Shown in pieces: positions 51,172 through 58,419 of a stretch of 64,000 nt of DNA. The notes beneath the pieces were generated by a model. The model was given only the letters and a program-made list of their open reading frames with translations, was not told where the DNA came from and ran no database searches. Numbering within the stretch: position 1 is the stretch's first letter; each line of letters opens with the position of its first letter. Origin of the DNA: a virus; the IMG/VR virus record IMGVR_UViG_3300042289_000986, positions 1 to 64,000 of that record. One strand, given 5' to 3'. The position numbers were made by a program, and so were the translations under genes.

Positions 51172-51813
51172 ATGAAATTCACCACCATCACACAAGCAAC
51201 CGCAATCGTTCACACACTATCCGCACCGAGCAAGATGCCTGGTCATGCTTATTCAATCCCTGCCTTTCGTTGCAAGGTCGGTTCTTTGCTTCGCAAGATC
51301 AAGGGAAGCATTTGCTCCAAGTGCTATGCTCTCAAGGGTCGTTACATTTTCCAAAACGTCATTGATGCTATGGAAAAACGTTTTCAGTCTTTGACTAATC
51401 CTCTGTGGGTTGATGCCATGACATTCCTTATCAATAAAAAGGAAAAGAGTGGATTCTTTCGCTGGCATGACAGCGGAGATTTACAAGACATCGACCACCT
51501 GCAAAAGATTGTGCAAGTTGCAAAGAATCTTCCGTCAATCAAATTCTGGCTTCCCACCAGAGAATACGGCATCGTCTCTGACTACATCGCAAAGGTTGAA
51601 AATTCTTTTCCCGACAACCTCTGTGTTCGTCTCTCTGCCTATATGCTTGATGGTAAAACTCCCGATTCCGTCGCGCAACGCTTGGGGGTTCAAGTGAGCG
51701 GTGTATCCAAGGATGGATATACTTGCCCCGCTTCCAAGCAAAACAATATCTGTGGAGATTGTCGAGCTTGTTGGGACAGGTCGGTTTATTGCATTAGCTA
51801 CAAGCAACACTGA
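51172..51813 (+). CDS. GP88-like conserved phage protein
   Basis: 213 residues from ATG 51172. Matches the 'gene product 88' family by its ordered motifs: SAPSKMPGHAYSIPAFRCKV, GSICSKCYALKGRY, FFRWHDSGDLQD, KFWLPTREYGIV and the C-terminal CPASKQNNICGDCRACWD. The conserved Cys cluster (CSKCYA and CGDCRACW) suggests metal or Fe-S binding. Found in many phages; function unknown. Confidence 0.7.
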   Translation: MKFTTITQATAIVHTLSAPSKMPGHAYSIPAFRCKVGSLLRKIKGSICSKCYALKGRYIFQNVIDAMEKRFQSLTNPLWVDAMTFLINKKEKSGFFRWHDSGDLQDIDHLQKIVQVAKNLPSIKFWLPTREYGIVSDYIAKVENSFPDNLCVRLSAYMLDGKTPDSVAQRLGVQVSGVSKDGYTCPASKQNNICGDCRACWDRSVYCISYKQH

Positions 51814-51836
51814 CGAATAGAAAATCCCTTCTCAAA

Positions 51837-51866
51837 GCCCTCTGTCGAAAGACAGGGGGTTTTTTC
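51837..51866 (+). terminator. Rho-independent terminator
   Basis: CCCTCTGTC GAAA GACAGGGGG plus T tract. Confidence 0.9.
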
Positions 51867-51910
51867 TTTTGTATATACTGACATCAACTTTACTTGATAT
51901 TTTCAGGAGA

Positions 51911-51939
51911 TAAAGAAAAGATGAATCATATTTTCTTGT
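51911..51939 (+). promoter_or_regulatory. Palindromic element, full copy 13
   Basis: TAAAGAAAAG, ATGAATCATA, TTTTCTTGT. Confidence 0.8.
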
Positions 51940-51967
51940 CGTGTTCGAGGTTCAGGAAAAAAAGTTC

Positions 51968-51996
51968 TTGCCATAGTTCTTTTAAAATGATTCAAT
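51968..51996 (+). promoter_or_regulatory. Sigma70-type cassette promoter
   Basis: TTGCCA, 17 bp, TTCAAT, 9 bases before ATG 52006; weak -10. Confidence 0.5.
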
Positions 51997-52005
51997 GTCC
52001 GTGTT

Positions 52006-52278
52006 ATGAAAACACCTAAAGAAAACTCTGATTGTCCCAAGTGCAAAGTTGGCAAACTCGTATCTGTCATCGACAAACAACAGATCATCTCAATGGGGGA
52101 AGTCATTGAAGTCCCATCATTCGGGTTCTACGAGTGCAGTCGTTGCCGCCGCACTACCTTGATTGCCAAGGAAATTCAAAAGGCGATGCAGTATCTGGAC
52201 TATTATCATTACAACTACAGCAACGAACCCTTCGAGCTTTACCCAGTAAAGACGAGTAAATTTGCAACAGTGTGTTAG
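52006..52278 (+). CDS. Zinc-ribbon (CxxC...CxxC) small protein
   Basis: 90 residues. CPKCKVGKL near residue 10 and YECSRCRRTTLIAKEI near residue 46: two CxxC pairs of a YgiT/MqsA-like zinc ribbon. Its last codons overlap an operator box (TTTGCAACAGTGTGTTAG). Function unknown; possibly a DNA-binding regulator. Confidence 0.55.
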   Translation: MKTPKENSDCPKCKVGKLVSVIDKQQIISMGEVIEVPSFGFYECSRCRRTTLIAKEIQKAMQYLDYYHYNYSNEPFELYPVKTSKFATVC

Positions 52279-52293
52279 AATGCAACATGGTGT
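52266..52293 (+). promoter_or_regulatory. Tandem 18-bp operator, copy 4
   Basis: AACAGTGTGT (52266-52275) and AACATGGTGT (52284-52293). The stretch TGTGTTAGAATGCAACATGG with following GTCGCATACCCGCA is nearly the same as at 48966-49000. Confidence 0.65.
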
Positions 52294-52349
52294 CGCATAC
52301 CCGCAGGTGACGCATATACGTATACGCGCACACGCGATTAGATAATCCA

Positions 52350-52366
52350 GAAACTTATTTTCTTGT
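52350..52366 (+). promoter_or_regulatory. Palindromic element, half copy 14
   Basis: GAAACTTATTTTCTTGT, in the region 20 bases before the ATG at 52386, so here in or near the 5' leader. Confidence 0.7.
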
Positions 52367-52385
52367 AAGCGAAAAATTAAATAAA

Positions 52386-52697
52386 ATGAAAACGAAACTT
52401 AAACTACCAGAAACTCAAATTGCAAAGTTCGTTCCAATATCAGATATCATTCCCAAAGATTGGCATGGCTGGTTCTATGATGTGATTAGCCGAGATGCAC
52501 CCTTCAATTGGGGAGACAACAATAGAACGCTCATAGATGCAATCTCCTTTGGACACCATGCGGAAGATGTATTGGACATGGAAGAGTCCTTTGGAGACAA
52601 TACTGAAGAGAATGGAAATATCAAAGGCCGCGAAGAGTTCTTCGATATTCTCAATGCATTGGCAAAGAAGAATATCTATGTAGATTTAGAAAATTAG
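52386..52697 (+). CDS. Hypothetical protein
   Basis: 103 residues, acidic, DWHGWFYDVISRDAPFNWGD, and helical C-half (REEFFDILNALAKKNIYVDL). No family recognised. Preceded by operator copy 4. Confidence 0.5.
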   Translation: MKTKLKLPETQIAKFVPISDIIPKDWHGWFYDVISRDAPFNWGDNNRTLIDAISFGHHAEDVLDMEESFGDNTEENGNIKGREEFFDILNALAKKNIYVDLEN

Positions 52698-52718
52698 TAG
52701 ATAGGTGTGTTGTGTGTT

Positions 52719-52757
52719 GGGGTGGTGGTTGAAAAACCATCACCCCTTTTTTTGTAG
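52719..52757 (+). terminator. Rho-independent terminator
   Basis: GGGGTGGTGGTT/AACCATCACCCC hairpin followed by a T7 tract. Confidence 0.85.
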
Positions 52758-52827
52758 TTGAATATCAATAGGTTATATCCAATAACCTATATTTAATAAC
52801 CCAAACTCATTAGGATGTGAGAATTGG

Positions 52828-52844
52828 GAAACTTATTTTCTTGT
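52828..52844 (+). promoter_or_regulatory. Palindromic element, half copy 15
   Basis: GAAACTTATTTTCTTGT, 79 bp before full copy 16. Confidence 0.75.
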
Positions 52845-52923
52845 TTGATCTTCTCCTCGCCAGGAATTCCGCGACATCTGATAAAACAAAATCGTCTTCT
52901 TCGCCTGGACAATTTTCAGGATC

Positions 52924-52952
52924 AAAAGAAAGCATGAATCTTATTTTCTTGT
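52924..52952 (+). promoter_or_regulatory. Palindromic element, full copy 16
   Basis: AAAAGAAAG, CATGAATCTTA, TTTTCTTGT. Confidence 0.8.
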
Positions 52953-52979
52953 AGAGTGTTCCCACGGGAAAAAAATCCG

Positions 52980-53007
52980 TTGCATCGGCTGTGCCTTCTG
53001 CTATTGT
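52980..53007 (+). promoter_or_regulatory. Cassette promoter with longer leader
   Basis: TTGCAT, 16 bp, TATTGT; here the ATG (53065) is 57 bases away, across an ACAAACAAAC-type leader with almost no G. Confidence 0.6.
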
Positions 53008-53064
53008 TGGCCTTGTCGAAAGACACAAACACAAACAAACAACCAAACAAAATAGACAAAAGTT

Positions 53065-53607
53065 ATGGCTAACATCAAAATCAATGCCCTCGATATCTTG
53101 AGGGAATCCACCACGAACGGATGCAAATTCATCTCGTTCCTCTACATGACCAAAGGCACGGGCGAAACCTCGCGTTACACGCTTAACTTTGGTATCGACT
53201 ACAAGGCAGCTTGCGAAGCGGACAAAATCGCTCTGGAAGCCTATCAGCCGAGCAACGACATTGAAGCCGAAGCCAAGGGGCAAATGCTTCAGTCGCTCAC
53301 CGAAACGCTCACCCAAGGCGTGAGCAGCAGCTACACGCAAAAAGATACGTTCGATAACATCGGCAAAGGTATTCGCCAACACAAGGAAACTGGTGAAATC
53401 TACCTCTACGGATTCGTCCAACAAAAGGAGCAAGTTGCTCCTCCGACAAATCCGAAGAAGCCTGTCAACAGCCGTCCTCTGACTCTGGCAAAGCGTGACA
53501 TTGAAAAGGCTCTGGAGTTTAAGCGCAACAAATTCGGTCAATTCATCCTTACCCCCGAAAACATCGCAGGTGTTAAGGTCTGCGGCGATCTGATCGAATT
53601 GCACTAA
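53065..53607 (+). CDS. Hypothetical protein
   Basis: 180 residues. FISFLYMTKGTGETSRYTLN (beta), long helical centre, VNSRPLTLAKRDIEKALEFK and GQFILTPENIAGVKVCGDLI. Not recognised. Its long CA-rich leader suggests strong SD-independent translation. Followed by a terminator. Confidence 0.55.
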   Translation: MANIKINALDILRESTTNGCKFISFLYMTKGTGETSRYTLNFGIDYKAACEADKIALEAYQPSNDIEAEAKGQMLQSLTETLTQGVSSSYTQKDTFDNIGKGIRQHKETGEIYLYGFVQQKEQVAPPTNPKKPVNSRPLTLAKRDIEKALEFKRNKFGQFILTPENIAGVKVCGDLIELH

Positions 53608-53624
53608 ACCCTCCCGCTCAAACC

Positions 53625-53656
53625 AACCCGCTCCCGAAAGGGGGCGGGTTTTTTGT
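53625..53656 (+). terminator. Rho-independent terminator
   Basis: AACCCGCTCCC GAAA GGGGGCGGGTT and a T tract. Confidence 0.9.
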
Positions 53657-53708
53657 TTGAGTTACACTTTCTCTCTGTCCGAAATCATTTGGTTCGATTC
53701 CACCTCTC

Positions 53709-53737
53709 AAAAGAAAGCATGAATCTTATTTTCTTGT
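53709..53737 (+). promoter_or_regulatory. Palindromic element, full copy 17
   Basis: Same sequence as copy 16. Confidence 0.8.
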
Positions 53738-53763
53738 AGACTCGAACCTCCCGTAAAAAATTC

Positions 53764-53792
53764 CTTTTCCCTCGATCAGTCCCATCTACACT
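53764..53792 (+). promoter_or_regulatory. Sigma70-type cassette promoter
   Basis: Weak -35 CTTTTC (53764-53769), 17 bp, TACACT (53787-53792), 10 bases before the ATG at 53803. Confidence 0.5.
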
Positions 53793-53802
53793 CGCAGACG
53801 TT

Positions 53803-54174
53803 ATGACTAATTCAATTCCATCCACACTCAAGCTGGAAGATATTCAAGGTATCGCAGACTTGACGGCAAAGTTTCTCAACCTGTCGATTCGTCCTCGCGC
53901 AATCATCAAGGACACTCGCAACGGCAAAGCTTACACCCACAAGGGTTGGTTCTCTCTGCCAAAATGGGCTTGGAATCGTGGGGATCGTTACGTCACCTAC
54001 TACGTTGTCCATGAGGTTTGTCACTTCTATGCAGGTGGCATTGATCATGGAACCCTGTTCAAGAAGGTAGAGGACAAGGCTCTTGCTTACTGGGGAATCT
54101 ACATCAAACGAAACAAAGTATACCCCAAGAAAATCTTCAATGGGCCTTGTCAAAACGACCCGATTGATTGCTGA
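53803..54174 (+). CDS. SprT-like zinc metalloprotease
   Basis: 123 residues. VVHEVCHFYAGGIDHGTLFK holds HEVCH (HExxH zinc motif) and a third ligand His 10 residues on, as in SprT/WSS1-like peptidases. Small for the family (SprT core is about 150). Cleavage of host proteins or DNA-protein crosslinks is the family role; the phage substrate is unknown. One cassette: palindrome, promoter, gene, terminator. Confidence 0.75.
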   Translation: MTNSIPSTLKLEDIQGIADLTAKFLNLSIRPRAIIKDTRNGKAYTHKGWFSLPKWAWNRGDRYVTYYVVHEVCHFYAGGIDHGTLFKKVEDKALAYWGIYIKRNKVYPKKIFNGPCQNDPIDC

Positions 54175-54196
54175 CAAGTCTGGTGTTGTTGTGATC

Positions 54197-54229
54197 AACC
54201 CATCGTCCGAAAGGGCGGTGGGTTTTTTC
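54197..54229 (+). terminator. Rho-independent terminator
   Basis: AACCCATCGTCC GAAA GGGCGGTGGGTT and T tract. Confidence 0.9.
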
Positions 54230-54273
54230 TTTCATACCAACACACACACATCAAACACAGATTTCACGGGCAC

Positions 54274-54302
54274 ACAAAAAAGGATGAATCTTATTTTCTT
54301 GT
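54274..54302 (+). promoter_or_regulatory. Palindromic element copy 18
   Basis: Degenerate left arm (ACAAAAAAGG), core GAATCTTATTTTCTTGT. Confidence 0.75.
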
Positions 54303-54329
54303 AGAGTGTCCCCAACGGGCAAAAAACTT

Positions 54330-54358
54330 CTTCCCTTCCTGACCATTCCACATACACT
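54330..54358 (+). promoter_or_regulatory. Sigma70-type cassette promoter
   Basis: CTTCCC, 17 bp, TACACT, 10 bases before ATG 54369; A-tract upstream. Confidence 0.6.
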
Positions 54359-54368
54359 CATCCTCGTT

Positions 54369-54776
54369 ATGGGAACACGACTATATCCAATCACCAACGA
54401 CCACAGCATCCTTGAGGCACTCGCAGAAGTGCCAAAGGGAACAATGGAGCGTCTCACGAAGATGCAAGCCAACCACAAGGAACTCCTCGATGCCGCCCGT
54501 TCGCGTGGCGAGGGTATCTACGATCTGGAGCACGAACTCTGGTGCGAGATCAACGACAATCCCGACATGGGGCCAATGGACAACTTCCACACTTTCGGGT
54601 GGGGCAAGCTCCGTAGTGGAGTCTACGAACTCCTTGAGGCCAACCCCGACAAGTGGGAAGGCGAAACCTACAGCGGCTCCTGCACGGACGCAGACCTCTG
54701 TGCCCAAATGCTCTTGGCGCAAGGGGTGGTTACCTCCGTCTCACCAAGCGATATCGGCGGCTTGGCTTGGGGCTAA
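54369..54776 (+). CDS. Hypothetical protein
   Basis: 135 residues from ATG 54369. Acidic, helical (PKGTMERLTKMQANHKELLD), then LEHELWCEINDNPDMGPMDN and WEGETYSGSCTDADLCAQML. No family recognised. Stand-alone cassette. Confidence 0.55.
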   Translation: MGTRLYPITNDHSILEALAEVPKGTMERLTKMQANHKELLDAARSRGEGIYDLEHELWCEINDNPDMGPMDNFHTFGWGKLRSGVYELLEANPDKWEGETYSGSCTDADLCAQMLLAQGVVTSVSPSDIGGLAWG

Positions 54777-54794
54777 ACCAACCCAACTCACACG

Positions 54795-54827
54795 AACCCT
54801 CACGGAGAAATCCGTGGGGGTTTTTTC
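54795..54827 (+). terminator. Rho-independent terminator
   Basis: AACCCTCACGG AGAAAT CCGTGGGGGTT and T tract. Confidence 0.9.
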
Positions 54828-54871
54828 TTTCCCTGATCGAACCTCGAAGCAGATCCTGAACTTCGAGCATC

Positions 54872-54900
54872 AAAAGAATTGAAGAATCTTATTTTCTTGT
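54872..54900 (+). promoter_or_regulatory. Palindromic element copy 19
   Basis: AAAAGAATTG, AAGAATCTTA, TTTTCTTGT; left arm degenerate and the ATG triplet lost, which argues against a peptide-coding role. Confidence 0.75.
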
Positions 54901-54925
54901 TGTTTCGAGATTCAGGAAAAAAGTC

Positions 54926-54954
54926 CTTCCCATCCTGATCGAACCAACTATAGT
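54926..54954 (+). promoter_or_regulatory. Sigma70-type cassette promoter
   Basis: CTTCCC, 17 bp, TATAGT, 10 bases before ATG 54965. Confidence 0.65.
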
Positions 54955-54964
54955 GATTATCGTT

Positions 54965-55255
54965 ATGAGAAAAAACACCACACCCGATATGCTGAACCCC
55001 AACACCATCCTGTTCAACATCGCATCCCGCACCTGTATGAAGCTCTCTCCCAAAAAGGAGGAGAGGGTTCTTGGTTACATCTATAACGTCATGAACGGTG
55101 ACGGACTCTACGACAATGCCAGCAAGGAGGTAATCCTTGAGGCATACATTGACCAAGAGAGCGGTGGTCGCCCAGACGTAACATGGGCGCACCTCATCGC
55201 TGAAGCCTTGGACGATATCCAAGGCACAGGCGTCCTCCAAGAATTCCGCCTGTAG
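54965..55255 (+). CDS. Hypothetical protein
   Basis: 96 residues from ATG 54965. LSPKKEERVLGYIYNVMNGD and RPDVTWAHLIAEALDDIQGT, helical. Stand-alone cassette. No family recognised. Confidence 0.55.
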   Translation: MRKNTTPDMLNPNTILFNIASRTCMKLSPKKEERVLGYIYNVMNGDGLYDNASKEVILEAYIDQESGGRPDVTWAHLIAEALDDIQGTGVLQEFRL

Positions 55256-55273
55256 CCTTCAACCACTCACAAG

Positions 55274-55306
55274 ACCCATCGCTCGAAAGGGCGGTGGGTT
55301 TTTTTG
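55274..55306 (+). terminator. Rho-independent terminator
   Basis: ACCCATCGCTC GAAA GGGCGGTGGGT and T tract. Confidence 0.9.
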
Positions 55307-55340
55307 TGCCTACACCACAGGACCACCTGCAACCCAGAAC

Positions 55341-55369
55341 AAAAGAAAGAGTGAATCATATTTTCTTGT
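55341..55369 (+). promoter_or_regulatory. Palindromic element copy 20
   Basis: AAAAGAAAGA, GTGAATCATA, TTTTCTTGT. Confidence 0.8.
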
Positions 55370-55395
55370 AAAGTATCCCCACCAGAAAAAAACCT

Positions 55396-55423
55396 TTGAC
55401 CCCTGATCGTTTCTATCTATACT
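55396..55423 (+). promoter_or_regulatory. Sigma70-type cassette promoter
   Basis: TTGACC, 16 bp, TATACT, 10 bases before ATG 55434; the best match to the bacterial consensus in this family. Confidence 0.75.
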
Positions 55424-55433
55424 CATCATCGTT

Positions 55434-55658
55434 ATGAGAAACCAAAACATCACACCAAGCACATCAGTTTCTGATCTCATTCATATGATGGCAAACGCAG
55501 CCACCACCGGAGCAACCTGTGGAGGTCACACCAAGTCCCGAATGAACTGGAAGTTCTTCGAGGAATACAAGGAGGAACTTGAAAACTCTGGGGGAGTTGC
55601 TCCTTCGATGGACGAACTCTACGACCTCGGAATCTTCAACGGAAAGGGGGCATGGTAA
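55434..55658 (+). CDS. Small protein
   Basis: 74 residues. SVSDLIHMMANAATTGATCG, then GGVAPSMDELYDLGIFNGKG. First of a two-gene cassette; its stop overlaps the next start (TAATG). Function unknown. Confidence 0.5.
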   Translation: MRNQNITPSTSVSDLIHMMANAATTGATCGGHTKSRMNWKFFEEYKEELENSGGVAPSMDELYDLGIFNGKGAW

Positions 55659-55855
55659 TGAGAGCCACCGAATTCAGATGCAAGGGTCACCATTTCCGTG
55701 TGGAAGAATCCTTCTGTGGTGATACCCCAAACAATAACGTCTGGGTATTGAACAGAGCAAAGACCAACTGGGATTGGAAGCTGCTCACCAACTACGACTA
55801 CGATCATCTTGTTCGTAGACTCAAACGAGTAGGCATCGACTACTTCAAAGACTGA
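55658..55855 (+). CDS. Small protein
   Basis: 65 residues from ATG 55658 (MRATEFRCKGHHFRVEESFC). WNDWKLL-like beta/helix pattern (NWDWKLLTNYDYDHLVRRLK). Translationally coupled to the gene above. Function unknown. Confidence 0.5.
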   Translation: MRATEFRCKGHHFRVEESFCGDTPNNNVWVLNRAKTNWDWKLLTNYDYDHLVRRLKRVGIDYFKD

Positions 55856-55876
55856 TCATCTTCAACCTCCGATCAC

Positions 55877-55909
55877 AACCCACTGCTGGCAACGGCAGTG
55901 GGTTTTTTC
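55877..55909 (+). terminator. Rho-independent terminator
   Basis: AACCCACTGC/GCAGTGGGTT hairpin and T tract. Confidence 0.9.
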
Positions 55910-55943
55910 TTTCCCACATCTGTCCAGCCCGTCACCTGCGCTC

Positions 55944-55972
55944 ACAAGAAAATATGATTCATCTCTTCTTGT
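55944..55972 (+). promoter_or_regulatory. Palindromic element copy 21, inverted
   Basis: ACAAGAAAATATGATTC is the reverse complement of the core; the other arm (TTCTTGT) is degenerate. Further from its promoter (TTGTCC at 56073) than the other copies. Confidence 0.7.
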
Positions 55973-56072
55973 TGTCCCAGTTGAACAGTGGTTCTAACCC
56001 ACCCACCAGTTCTTATGACAACCAAAGGTTCCCATCAGTAGAACAATCTATTCTTTATGACACTCGCGGCGG

Positions 56073-56101
56073 TTGTCCACCAACCACTCATCATCTATCA
56101 T
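56073..56101 (+). promoter_or_regulatory. Sigma70-type cassette promoter
   Basis: TTGTCC, 17 bp, TATCAT, 10 bases before ATG 56112. Confidence 0.65.
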
Positions 56102-56111
56102 TGATACTGTT

Positions 56112-56312
56112 ATGAAATCATCACACAGCAAACGAGTCGGTAACCTCATCAACAAAGCACTCCTCTCTGGACTCTTCTGGAACAAGGAGACAACCATCGG
56201 AGGTATACTCTACCCTCACGATAAGACCATGCCACCCTTGGCTTGGCACCGTTCAGATAGAGGCTTCCATCCTACGAGGAGATACCTAAAGAAGTTTGGG
56301 ATCACCCCATAG
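56112..56312 (+). CDS. Small basic protein
   Basis: 66 residues from ATG 56112 (MKSSHSKRVGNLINKALLSG). KTMPPLAWHRSDRGFHPTRR in the middle; basic. Last cassette gene. Function unknown. Confidence 0.5.
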   Translation: MKSSHSKRVGNLINKALLSGLFWNKETTIGGILYPHDKTMPPLAWHRSDRGFHPTRRYLKKFGITP

Positions 56313-56331
56313 ACTTCCACCTCGAAGTCAG

Positions 56332-56362
56332 ACCCACTGCTCGCAAGGGCAGTGGGTTTTTC
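56332..56362 (+). terminator. Rho-independent terminator
   Basis: ACCCACTGC/GCAGTGGGT hairpin and T tract. Confidence 0.9.
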
Positions 56363-56384
56363 TTTGCACTCGTTCCACTTCGAA

Positions 56385-56580
56385 CCACCTTCTCTTCTCA
56401 AAGACGTTTTAAAAAAATCGTGTTTCCTGAAAACACGTTTCATTCGAAGACCCCCTCTGCAAAAATATCTCTATGACAAACATTGTGTCATAGGTGTCAT
56501 AGGGGGCAATGCCCCCCTGTATATAGGGGTAGGGTATATAAGGTACCTTACCTATAGCTTATTGAGAATGGTTCTCATTT
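56385..56580. other. Noncoding boundary with inverted repeats
   Basis: Contains CGTGTTT/AAACACG hairpin, repeated TGTCATAG words, a perfect GGGGGC/GCCCCC palindrome, TATATAGGGG and GGTACC words. No credible gene on either strand. It lies between the GC-rich module and the AT-rich block. Confidence 0.5.
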
Positions 56581-56581
56581 A

Positions 56582-57052
56582 CTATTTAAAATCAGTTCGT
56601 AAATCTTTTTGGGGAACAAAGAAGGCAGGTTCTCCATTATTGGGATTTCGGACATATTTTTTATCCAGAGCATCATCTCCTTTGATATATCCCTTTACTG
56701 TGTAATTGGGCATATTACCTGTAATAAGGACAAAGTTTTGATTGAGTTTACCTTTGTCTTTTTTTCTAATGATTAGGCATCCATGATCAATATTGGTATA
56801 TCTTACTTGCCAATTGGTTCCTACATCGGGAGCACTGAAGGTATTGACCGATCCTACCCATTCTTCTCCAATGTATTTGGCAAAGGCTAATTCGGCTCCT
56901 GCTGCTTCGATGTCATTAGACCACCAGTTTCCACCTATGGGTGGTCCATGATGGCTCAAGTCTCGGAGTTCTCGGAATAGATTGGTGAGTCTTCTTTTGA
57001 CTCCCATGATAGCTGCTTGTTCTGCTTCTTCTTTGGTAAGGGTTATTTTCAT
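56582..57052 (-). CDS. Putative PD-(D/E)XK-type nuclease-like phage protein
   Basis: 156 residues. SNDIEAAGAELAFAKYIGEE, DVGTNWQVRYTNIDHGCLII, then FVLITGNMPNYTVKGYIKGD. The E-x(n)-D-x(n)-QVR arrangement resembles restriction-endonuclease-like folds seen in conserved phage proteins. The active-site identity is a guess. Sits directly downstream of the HNH endonuclease on the minus strand. Confidence 0.5.
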   Translation of the reverse strand: MKITLTKEEAEQAAIMGVKRRLTNLFRELRDLSHHGPPIGGNWWSNDIEAAGAELAFAKYIGEEWVGSVNTFSAPDVGTNWQVRYTNIDHGCLIIRKKDKGKLNQNFVLITGNMPNYTVKGYIKGDDALDKKYVRNPNNGEPAFFVPQKDLRTDFK

Positions 57053-57706
57053 TTAGAATTTGAGTGCCATCTGGTATTCTTTTTTCTTTTCTTTTTTAAC
57101 CTTTGCTATAGTTTTATCAAACATTGGATCGTTTGTATCATACAGTTTTCCAATTTCTGGTTTATGATTTTTGGGAAATCTTCTCCATATATGATTTGCA
57201 TATATTTTTGATCTTTTATTGACACACCTGTAAACCAATTTTGAATTGTAACCATTTGAGGTTAAATCAAACATTCCTTCGTAAAAGTTTAAGAGGTATC
57301 CTTCTTTGTCGAATTTTCCGATAAGTCCCTTGAACTTCAAACTTTTTCTTCCCATGACTCCTACTTTGTTAGTTCCCTTTTTTCTTTCCAGTTCATTGTG
57401 TTCTTGGGGAGTCAGATATTGCAGGTTATAGTATGCATTGTTGGTTTTATCTGGACTTCTATGATGGACATGGTAGTTGCTATAATCTTCTCTGTAATCA
57501 AAGGTTATTTTTACCAATCTATGAACCAAAAATGATTTGTGTCCTTTGTTGTAGAATTTAACTTCGTGATATCCTAGTCTGTTGATATGTCCATACAATT
57601 TTTTCTTATCTTCTCGACGGCGGATATTTCCTTTGTTTGATACTTCGTATAAATGTTTAAATTCTTCTAAGAAGACAGGTTTCCAAATTTCGTTAATAGT
57701 TTCCAT
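57053..57706 (-). CDS. HNH homing endonuclease (NUMOD4 + HNH + NUMOD1-like)
   Basis: Start at 57706 (METINEIWK) chosen; the longer frame has no support. 217 residues. EIWKPVFLEEFKHLYEVSNK (NUMOD4-like), KSFLVHRLVKITFD and YHVHHRSPDKTNNAYYNLQY (HNH with HH..N), then FYEGMFDLTSNGYNSKLVYR (NUMOD1-like helix). Such free-standing nucleases move themselves into phage genomes. Located at the module boundary. Confidence 0.85.
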   Translation of the reverse strand: METINEIWKPVFLEEFKHLYEVSNKGNIRRREDKKKLYGHINRLGYHEVKFYNKGHKSFLVHRLVKITFDYREDYSNYHVHHRSPDKTNNAYYNLQYLTPQEHNELERKKGTNKVGVMGRKSLKFKGLIGKFDKEGYLLNFYEGMFDLTSNGYNSKLVYRCVNKRSKIYANHIWRRFPKNHKPEIGKLYDTNDPMFDKTIAKVKKEKKKEYQMALKF

Positions 57707-57741
57707 ATTATTTAATATACCAAAAAATTTTCTAAAAGCAA

Positions 57742-57749
57742 TATAAATA
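57742..57749 (+). promoter_or_regulatory. T4-type late promoter box TATAAATA
   Basis: TATAAATA, 9 bases before the Nudix ATG at 57759. Confidence 0.6.
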
Positions 57750-57758
57750 ATAAGGCGA

Positions 57759-58157
57759 ATGAACTTTTCCGATTTTGTCAGTAAAAAGTATGAGGGTGCC
57801 GGGTTTTTATTTTTGACACCAGACAATCAAACCTTGTTACTACAAAAGCATAACAAGAAATGGAGTTTGGTTGGAGGTCATTCGGAAAAAGGAGAAACTC
57901 CTTATCAAACAGCCCAAAGAGAATGTAAGGAAGAGATTGGTTTTCTTCCCAAGGGGGAAGTTGTGAACATGATCAAATATACAAAAAGAGAGACAAAGGG
58001 TTCTTGTTTCTCATTCATCATGAGAATTTCGGAACCCTTTGTCCCTAGTTTATCTTTCGAACACGCTGATTATAAATGGATACCCCTTAAAAGGATGTCC
58101 GAATATAATTTATCAAAGGCTGTTCGTGACCTATACCCTCTTCTTAAGAAGAATTAG
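57759..58157 (+). CDS. Nudix hydrolase
   Basis: 132 residues. The Nudix box is perfect: G-HSEKG-E-TPYQTAQ-RE-CK-EE-I-G-F (GX5EX7REUXEEXGU). N-terminal KKYEGAGFLFLTPDNQTLLL. Family members hydrolyse nucleoside diphosphates linked to X; phage examples act on dNTP analogues, NAD or mRNA caps. Substrate unknown. A late-type promoter precedes it. Overlaps the convergent gene by 4 bases. Confidence 0.9.
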   Translation: MNFSDFVSKKYEGAGFLFLTPDNQTLLLQKHNKKWSLVGGHSEKGETPYQTAQRECKEEIGFLPKGEVVNMIKYTKRETKGSCFSFIMRISEPFVPSLSFEHADYKWIPLKRMSEYNLSKAVRDLYPLLKKN

Positions 58158-58351
58158 GCTTGGTCTTGGGAAACAACTGGAGCAGCAGCTTGTTCAGCAG
58201 GAACCTTAACCACATCGATGTGGGAGAAGGTTCTGTTGCCTTGGTGAACAACTACAGGGAGCAAGGTGACACCGTGTTCCTTGAGGACTGCTTCGATTGC
58301 TTCTTTGGCAGCTTTGATTTCGTTTTCGAGTTGGTTGTTTTCTGTACTCAT
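58154..58351 (-). CDS. Small helical Ala-rich protein
   Basis: 65 residues, MSTENNQLENEIKAAKEAIE then GVTLLPVVVHQGNRTFSHID and an Ala-rich tail. Overlaps the Nudix gene tail-to-tail. Function unknown. Confidence 0.5.
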   Translation of the reverse strand: MSTENNQLENEIKAAKEAIEAVLKEHGVTLLPVVVHQGNRTFSHIDVVKVPAEQAAAPVVSQDQA

Positions 58352-58419
58352 AGAGTAATAAATTTACACTAAATTATATATTTGTCAAACATTTATTTTA
58401 GGGTAAATATAAAATACAC

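Noticed and set aside
53041-53064. CAAACAAAC run as a simple-sequence repeat
   Set aside because: The run is short and irregular; it is better explained as a G-poor leader between promoter and gene.
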